DNA from: Methylibium sp964622685
GTDB lineage: Bacteria > Pseudomonadota > Gammaproteobacteria > Burkholderiales > Burkholderiaceae_C
Direction: 5' to 3'
NCBI GenBank assembly: GCA_964622685.1
Contig: CAZUUU010000005.1
Coordinates: 1 to 55,240 of the forward strand
Length of the DNA stretch: 55,240 nucleotides
The translations under genes and the position numbers were made by a program. The stretch's first letter is position 1; each line of letters starts with the position of its first letter. This document shows, piece by piece, positions 18,749 through 27,800 of this stretch. A model generated the notes under the pieces. It was not told the DNA's origin. It saw only the letters and a list, made by a program, of their open reading frames with translations, and did no database searches.

Positions 18749-18780
18749 GGCGGTCATGAGCCGAAAGGCTCATGACCGCC
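18749..18780. promoter_or_regulatory. Palindromic operator-like element, copy 2 (14-bp stem, GAAA centre)
   Basis: Arms GGCGGTCATGAGCC and GGCTCATGACCGCC are perfectly complementary around GAAA. The inner 20 bases equal copy 1 at 12479-12500 except for two central bases. It lies 95 bases upstream of the ExbB-fusion start, and TTGACT at 18709-18704 could be the -35 box of that promoter. It also lies 30 bases after the haemagglutinin stop, but no T tract follows on the minus strand, so a plain terminator role is less likely. Confidence 0.55.
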
Positions 18781-18809
18781 CGCTGCCGTTGGTGAACGCA
18801 CCGTGCCGC

Positions 18810-21800
18810 TCAGTTGTCGCCAAAGCCGATGAACTCACCCGTCACGCGCTTGCGGCGCTCCTTCTTGGCACGTTCCTCGGCCTCCTGCTGCGCCGCGGCA
18901 AGCGTCTTCTGCGTCTGCTCCACGCTCTTGTCCGCCTGGGTCGCGTTGCTGGCCTGCGGGACGGGCGCGGGCGGCGCCACGACCACCGCACCTCCGGCCA
19001 CCCCGCCACCCGCACTGATGTTGCCGGCGTTGAGCACGATGTTCGTGCCCAGCGTCACCGTGCCGCTGTCGGCCCGGATGCCCGCCTCGCCAGCGTCGAT
19101 GAAGCCGTTGGGCGCGATCAGGCGGATGCTGCTTGGCGGCTGGTCGTCGCGCGTGCGCAGTGCGCCGATGCCCGAGCCGCTGACGCTGGCCGTGATGTCC
19201 AGGGTCACGACGCCGTTGCTGTCGATCTCCAGCCGCGGCGGGGGCACGACGGCCGTGTCGCGCGGACCGCGTCCGGCGTCCACGTTGCCCTGCGAAGCCC
19301 ACAGGTGGATGTCGCCGCCGGCCGTCGTGAAGACGCGCGAGCGGTAGACATCGAAGTTGTCGCGGACAGCACCGAACACATCGCCGCCGCCGAGCGTCAG
19401 CAGGCCCAGCTGGTAGGGCTGCTTGTCGATCGCCCCGGCCGGCGGGTTGGCCAGACCGACCAGCACGCCGCCGCGGGGCGCCAGCACGAACAAGTCGCCG
19501 CTCTGCTCGGTCTTGATCTGGCTGAACACCAGCGAGATGCCGTTGGCGCCGGCACTGCCTTCGGGACTGAACGCCCGCGCGAACTCGTCGAGCCCGCGCG
19601 CGAAGGGCGTGCCGACCCGGGCTCCCACCCGGCCGGCAGCCCGCAAGCCATCGAGAGCCGACCCCGCGACCGTCTGCGCCTGGGCCAGCAACTGCCGGCT
19701 GCCTTGGGCGAGCAGCGCCGCGTCGAGCTCCGCCAGGCCGCGGTTGAACGCCGATGCGGGATCCGCCACCTGCGTCGGGTCGTCCAAGCCCAGCTCCAGC
19801 ACGCGGCGCAGTGGCTCCGGCAGTCCCTCGACGGCCTGGCGCTGGAGCGCTGCGCCGTCGGCCGACGCTGCGAACGGGTTGTCGCGCACGAAGGCCCGCA
19901 GTCCGGCCACGTTGCTCGACAGGCCCGGGAACAGATCCCTCAGCACGAGGTAGCCCGGCGCGAAGCTGTCGGTGTTGGCTGTCGCGACGAAGCGCTGGTT
20001 GGCGACCGCCTGCACGCGTTGCGCCAGTTCGAGCGCGAGCCGCAGCCTGGTCGCCGGCGACAAGGCCCCGAGCCATGTCTCGAACTCCGAGCTCGACTGG
20101 CCGGCGGCTGTGCGATCGCGGATGGCCCGCTCCAGCACCGCGCGGTCCTGGGCATCGGCGATGTCCGCCTCGCGCAGCGCCTGCGCGTTCAGGCTGCCGG
20201 CCTCACGCCCTGCTGCCGCGAAGGCGTCGTAGCGAACGAAGTTGCGCAGCACCTGTGCATAGTCGGGCTGCCGCACGAAGCCGTCCGGCCCCTGTCCCAG
20301 GCCCGACATCACGACCAGCGTGGCACCGCGCTCCGCGAGGTTGGGATTGTTGAGGTTGCCTCGCGACACGATGCCGGCGCTGCCGCCCAGGTTGATGTCG
20401 CGCCCGGACAGGATCTCGGCGATGCCCGGCCCGCCGATCTGGACCGCCGCGGCATCGGCGTCGCCGCCGGTGGCGTTGAAGTCGATGCGCCCGCCCGCGT
20501 GGATGCGGGTGACATCGGCATCGTCGACGTTCTGCACGCTGATGCGCGCGCCGCCGCCGATGTCGCCGGCGACGAACACCTCGGCGGCCTTGGGCACATC
20601 CAGCCGCAGACCGGTCAGGTCGCCCGTGCGGGCAACGACCGCGACCGGGTCGCGGTCCCCCGCGTGCAGCGGCCGATCGAGCGCCGCGTGGCGGGCGCTG
20701 CTGTTGAGGTTGTAGCCGCCGAAGGCCCGCGAATCGGCCGTGCGCTCGCCCAGGCCCGACAGCGTGGATGGCGCGGTGACGGTCGGCACGCTCGCCTCGG
20801 AGGCGGTGGCGGCCGACGGGGCCGGATCGAGATCCATCATCGCGATCACGCCACCGCGCACGCCGCCGTCGGCCAGCAGGCGCAGTTGCCCGTCCGGCGA
20901 GGGCGCGAGCCAGCGATTGCCGACCGCCGCGACATCCCCGCCGAAGCTGACCAGGTCCACGTTGGGCGGCAGGATCGTGAACAGCGGCGCGCGCGCAGTG
21001 GTCGAGTTGACCAGGGTCGAGCTGGCGGCCTGGCTGGTGCGCGTCGAGCCGATCACGCTGCCCTGCCCCAGTTCGACGAGCCCGGTCAGGCTGGCGACCG
21101 ACAAGCGGCTGTCGCCGTCGTAGGTCGTGAAGGCGGTGTTCATCGGCGAGTTCAGGTTGGCCGGGCCGGTGAAGACCGCCGGACTGGGCGTCCAGGTCGG
21201 ATTGATGGCACCGAAGATGCGCGCATCCTGTTGCGCCTGGACCCGGGCCACGTTGCCGCCCTGCGCCACCACCAGCGGATCCTGGCTCGACGCCTGGATG
21301 ACCGTGCGGGCCCGCAGATCGATCTGGCCCGCCTGCGCGTAGTGCACACCACCGGCCAGCGTGTCGCCGGCACGGACCGACAGCGTGCCGCGGTTGTGCT
21401 CGACCAGCTCGCCGCTGCCGGTGTCGAGGAAGGCATTGCTGGGGACCGCCGTGTTGAGGCTGCGGATGTTGCGGCCCGCCTCGATCTCCAGGTCGCCGCC
21501 GCCGAGCGCTCCCACCCCTTGCGTGAACGTGGCCGCGTTGACCCACCAGGCCGTCGGCGCGTTGCCGGATCCCGAGAAGTCCCCGTCGCTGCTGCGGCCG
21601 GCGCGCCACAGCCAGTTGTTCACCAGTTGGGTGGCCGGGTTGTTGCCCGTCGTGATGTCCCGCTCGGCGCGGAGCACGACATCGCCGCCTTGCTGGGTGA
21701 AGGTCGGTGCGAAGCTGCGGACCGCCGCGTTCTCGAAGACGGGGCCTTCGACCGACGCGGTGCCGCCGGTGAACACCGCGACATTGGCGCCGTTCAGGAC

Positions 21801-24800
21801 GATGTCCCGCCCTGCGGATACGTCGATGCGGCCGGTGCCGGTCCGCACCTGGGCGACGTTCGTCACACCGCCGAAGCGCTGCGGCAGGATGCTCACGTCG
21901 CCCTGCGTCGTGCTGGCGATGACGCTGGCGGGCGCGGCAGCCGTGCTGTCGGCCCCGGCCACGATCTGGTAGCGCCAGCTGTCACCCTGCGCGAAAGGCG
22001 TCAGGCGCCCGCTGAGCGTGTTGAGCGACTCGTTGCCGCCGGTCTGCGTGTAGCCGTCCCACAGGCCCCCAGTGATGCTGACGTTGCGCTCCGAGCGCAG
22101 CGTGATGGCGCCGGGCTCGCTGGTTGCTGCCGTGCTGCCACCGTAGCGCCATTGCGGGGCACCGCTGCCGAGGCCGGCGGAGAAGTCGAGGAAGCTGGCC
22201 AGCGTCAGATTGCTGCCGCTGCGGACCTCCAGGCCCGGGCGCAGGTGGAAGGGGTTGTCCGCCGCGATGAGGCTGCTGCGGCCGAGGCGGGCCGCCATCG
22301 CGTCGCGGTTGGTCGTGCTCATGTAGGCCTGCAGATCGGCCTGCATCGAGGTGCGCTGCGAGTCGAATGTGGTGCTGCCCGAGAGGGTGCGCACGACCGT
22401 GGCCTCCACGATCTCCTGCCGCGCACCGACGAGGTAGTCGGTCGGCAGCGCCTCGGCCCCGGCGGGCGCGCCCTCGCCGCGGATGGCCACCTCGCTGCTG
22501 CCCACGCGCGGCGCCCGCAGGGTCACGGTGCCGCCGAGCGCGGCATCGAGAATGCCGCCGGAGGGGTCGCCATCGAACGCCCGCAAGTCGATGCGCGCGC
22601 CCTGCACGATGCGCAGCGCGTCGCGCGGCGCATCGGCAGGCTGTGCCTGCGCGTTGATCCGAGCCGACAGCAGCACCGAGCCGGCTTCCTGATCGGCGCC
22701 GGTCGCATGCGCGTCGATGCGTGCCGTGCCGCCGAGCGTGATGCTGTCGCGCGCATACAGTTCAACGCGGCCACCGCGCTCGCCGCTGGCGTCCAGCCGA
22801 CCGTCGATGCGGATCTGTCCGTCGGCGGGCCGCGTCGCATTGTCGGCGCCGTCGGCTGCCAGGCGCAGGGTCCGGGCGGCCAGTCCGTCGTCCGCAGCCA
22901 GCAGCACGTCGCCACGGCGCACGCGAACGTCGAGCCGGTCCAGCGGCGCGGCACCCGCCGTGCCGGCGGCGAGCGGCCGAGCCAGGCTGCCCAGATCGGG
23001 CAGCGTGCCGACATCCACGACCACTTCACCACCCCGTGCCGTGCTGTCGACTGCCGCAGACGCCTGGAGATCGATGCGACCGTCGAGTTGCGTCGTGCCG
23101 CGCACGGCCTCGATGCGCAGCAGACCGGCATCGCCCGACGCCCCGGCGCCGGCCAGGTCGACACGGCTGCCGGCCAGCAGACGCACCGAGCCGTCGGCCG
23201 AGCGCAGATGGACGCTGCCGGCCGAGGCGTCGGCCGTCTGGCGCGCGAACGTCTGGGTGCTGCCGGCTGCGCGGATCACCGATCCGGCCGTCAACGACAC
23301 ATCGCCCGCCGCACCGGTTGCGGCCAGTTCGACGCGCCCCGAAGGCAGCTCGATGCGACCGCCGTGCTCGATGCTGCGGCCCGTGAGCGTCAGGCTGGCA
23401 CCGAGCTCGGTGGTTGTGGCCGTCGAGGCCGGCGAGCCGGCCAGGGTCCGCAGGCTGCCTTCGGTGCGCAGGTCGTGTGCCGCCGCCCGCTCGGCCGTGA
23501 TGCGGACCGCATCGAGCGTCAGGTCGCCGTCGGTGCGGAGTGCGCCGCGCCCACTCATCAGCAGCTGGCCGGTGCCGTCCGCCGACGTCCCGCTCGCGGC
23601 ATCGGGCCGGCCGGTGGCAGTCAGGGTGGTGCCGGCGAAGCCCCGCACGCTCAGCTCGCGCACCGCCTGTGTGGCGGATCCTCCCTCCAAGCGCAGCGTG
23701 CCGCTGGCCCCCTGCGCGCCGGTGGCCGTGATCTCCAGGCGACCGCTGCCAGGCACCGCGGGCAGTTCGGTCGGCAGGCTGGCTGCGCTGTTGCGCAGCG
23801 TCACCTCGCCGGCGCGGATGCGCGCCGACGCGTCAGGCGCAGCCGCCGGGTCCGCCGCCCGCGCGACGAAGCCGGCGCCATCCAGCGTCAGCGAGCGCAG
23901 GGCATCGCTGCCGAGTTCCGCATTGCCGTAGACGTTGAAGGCCGACCCGCTCGTGATCGCCAGGCTGCCGATGGTCCCGAACCTTTCCAACAGGCTGTCG
24001 TCGAGGTTCAGGCCGAACGTGCCCGCTGGCACCGCGCCCAGGTTGACGCTCGACGCCGACAGGCCGAGGTTGTCGGCCTCCAGCGTGACGCTCGGCGCAT
24101 AACGCTGCTCGCGGCTGGCATCGAACAGGACACTGCGCCCGGCGAGGCGTGCGGCCTCGGCGACGTTCAAGTCGCCGGACGCTCCGCTGCTGCCGCTGCG
24201 GGCCCAGACCGGCAGGCGCTCGGCCTGGCTGACCAGCAGTGCGGCCCCGTCACCCGCCAGGTCGACCTGCCGCGTGCGCGGCGCCTGCGCAACGTCGGCC
24301 GTCACGGCACTGCCCACGCCGACATTGACATCGCCGGTCGCCGCCAGGATCAGCTCTCCGGCCGACAGGGCCTGAGTGCCGCCCAGCGTCACGCTGCGGG
24401 CGACCCGGCCGAGCGACAGCCGATCGCGTTGCGCCGCCGACCCGTCGCCGCGCGCGGCCGCCGCCCCGAGAACCAGGGTCTCGGCGCGCAGATCGCTGAG
24501 CGCCGCCGCGTTGAAGACGGCCGTGGCGCTCGGTGCGTCGGGCATGGCCTCCGCCTGGTCGATCACCAGCATCTCAGGCGCCGACAGGGCGACCTCGGCG
24601 CCGCGTCCGGCCGGCCGGCCAGCGGTCGCCGGGGCGGCCGCGGCGCGCAGCGAGGCGGTTGCCAGGCGCAGCTCCTCCGCGGCCACCGACAGGGCCCCGG
24701 CGTCGCGGGCGACCCGCGGCGCCACTTCCCCAGCGGCCGCGGCGGCTTCGGCGAAGAAGCTGCTGCCGGTGTACTCGCGGAACTCCGCCAGACGTCGGAA

Positions 24801-27800
24801 CTGCGCGCCGTTGTAGACGCGGTAGCCGCTCCATCGATCGGTACTCGACCCGGCGCCGTCGACGCCCAGGCGGCCGGCGACGATGCGCGTCCCGCTCGAC
24901 TCCTGGATGGCCTGCGCCGGCGACAGGTCGCCGTAGCCGCTCACCGGCTGCAGCGCATAGGCCCCCGGCAGCAGCGCATAGCGCGCCGGCATCACGGTGT
25001 AGGTCCCGGCCGGAATCTCGCTGCCGGCGCCGATCGTCAGCGTCTGGCCGACACGCAGCAGGCCGCTGCCGCCGCGCGCCGCGTCGCCGGCCAGCCCTGC
25101 ATAGAGCTGGGGGTCATAGGGAGCCGCGGCGTCGCCGCGCGACGGGATCAGCGCGAAGAAGCTGTTGCGCTGGCTTGCGCCGGCGGCATCCGGCACGAAG
25201 TTCTGCCGCACGTCGATCGAGCCTCCCGGGCCGGCAATGAACTCCTGGGCCACCACCTCGCCGCCGCCACGGATATCGAGACGGGCACCCGGATCGACAT
25301 CGACGACACCGCCGCCGATGCGGATGCGCTTCTCCGGCAGCACGACGCCGGTGGTCCCGGCGATGTCGGCACCGGTCAGGTTCGGGTCGTCACCGTAGAT
25401 CCACTGAGCGCTGTTGAACACCGTGCCATAGGGAACGTCCTGGGTGCCGGCCACCGACAGCACGGCCTGCGGACCCAGCCGCACCGACTCGCTGCCGTCG
25501 ACCGCGATGCGGCCGTGCGGCGCGCTGATCCGTCCGTCGATCGACACCCGGGGCGCCCGCAACTCGACCCGCCCGGCCGCCGACAGCGGCTCCAGCGGCG
25601 CGCTGCCGCTCGGCAGGATGGCCAGGCGACCGCCCGGGTTGTCGCGAACCTCGAGCGTGAAGTCGGACTGGGTGGCCGGCGTCACTTGCGCCGCGACGAT
25701 CTCCAGGTCACCGGCACTGACCAGTCGCCCGGTGTAGCGGCCGTCCTGCAGCGTGCTGCCGCGCAACTGGACGTCGCCGTCCGCGGCCAGCCGCGCCTGC
25801 CCGACTCCCTGGAGCACGCTGTGGCCGGACACGGTGACCGTGCGCGCCGCCACGTCCAGGCGTCCCGAACCGCCGCGGGCCGCCGCGTCCTCGTTGGCGG
25901 CGAACAGATTGCTGCTCTGCTGCGAACCGATCGCGACCGAGCTGCCGCGCAACGACAGGCTCGCATCCGGGCCGACCCGCAGGGCCTGGGCGTCCAGCGT
26001 CAGCGCTCCGCGCGTCGACAGGCTCAGGTTGCCGGCCGCCTCGATCGTGTTGGTGCTGGCCAGCCAGACGGTGTCGAAGCCCGAGTCATTGATCAGCGCG
26101 CCCGACACGTGGCTGCGGCCCGCATAGGTCGATGCCAGGAAGGGATCGCCGAGCTCCGGCAGGCCGAGGCCCGCGTTGTCGAGCGAAAGCACCCGGTCGG
26201 CGCGGAACACGCTCTCGTAGACCTCGGACACCGATCCGGCCGGCTGCAGCGCGCTCCGGTCGGACGCATTGAGTCCGTCGAAGCGCACCGACAGCCGGCC
26301 GCCTTCGACGGACGCCCCGCCCGCGCGGGCGCTGACGTCGCCATTGACGATCAGGCTCTGCATCGCCGCGATGGCCACCGAGCCGCCGCGCGACGCGACC
26401 GGCGTGCGCACCGGCCCGGCCGAGCCGGCCCCGGGCAGATCGATCACGGCGCTGCTGCCGTCCGCGACGATGCGCGCCGCCGAGTCCATCGCGAAGCTGC
26501 CCTGGCTTGCAGTCAGGCTGACGCTGCCGCCGTCGAGCACGCTACCGGTCTGCCGCCCCGCGGCGTCGACCTGGAGCCGCGACACCCCACTGACGTCGAT
26601 CGAAGCGCCGGCGCCGAGGTGGATGGCGCGCCGCTGCGCGGCGGCGAGGTCGAGCGATACCAGCTCCGATTGCTCCAGGTTGCGCAAGCCGACGGCCACG
26701 CTGCCTCCCCGGGCCTGCAGGCTGCCGTCGACGGTCACGGCCTCGCCGGCGCTGATCGACAGGCTGCCCTGGGTGCCGACGTCGATCGAAGCCCCTGTCT
26801 CGACGTCGATCCGGCCGCGCACGCGGTTGGCCGACAGCGACAGCTGGGCGGACCGCTGCTGCAAGGGCGCGAGCACCTGGGGCGAGATCAGCGTGTCGAC
26901 CCCTGCCTGGCTGGGCGCCAGCCGCAGCCGGGCGTCCGCGACATAGGTCGCCACGCGTGGCGCGAGCGTCGCACCGGCCTGCACCTCGAGTGCGTCGGCG
27001 GCATTGAAGCTCATCGACTCGAAACCGCGGTCGAGCAGCTCGCTGCCGATCCGCACGCTGCCCACACGGTCCTCGCTCCCGAAGCTGATGCGGGGGGCCC
27101 CGATGGTGAGGCGCCCCCCCTGGGTGAAACCGTGCGCCGCGACGCGGTCCGCAAAGCCTTCGCCGAGCGTCAGGCGACCGGCGTCGGGGTCGGTGGCCGT
27201 CGACGCCGAGGTGTCCGACGCGCGGATCGACAGCGACCCGGCGCGACCGCCAACCACCGCCCCGGACGCCGACACCGTGGCGCCGGCGTCGACGTCGAAT
27301 CGGGCCACATCGGCCACGTCGACGCGGCGGCCATCGATGGCAATGCTGCCGCCGTCGCGCAGGATCGGTTCGGTCGGCGTGCGGCCGGCCGGCAGCAGTG
27401 CGTCGTTCACGAAGCGCCCGCCCGCATCGAGCACGACCCCGGCGCCGAAACGGACGCTGCCGCGATCCTCGGCCCCGACGAGGTTCAGGGCATCGCGCTC
27501 GCCCGCTGCAGCAGCAGCCGCGGGGCGCTCGCCGACGACGATGTTGCCGCCCGCGGCCACGAGATCCGAGCTGACCTGCACGGCATTGCCTTGCAGGCTG
27601 ATCTGGCCGCGCGGGCCGACGTCGATCGGGGCCTCGCGCGTGACGGTGATGACGCCGTCACTGACCACCGACAGCCGCCCGATGCCGCCACGACGCAGCA
27701 GACCCGTGTCGATCGTCAACAGGCGATCCTGCTGGCTCCCCGGCACCGCCGTCGCCGCGTTGTCCGGGTCAGCGGTCAGCAGCACGTGAGCGCGCGACAA

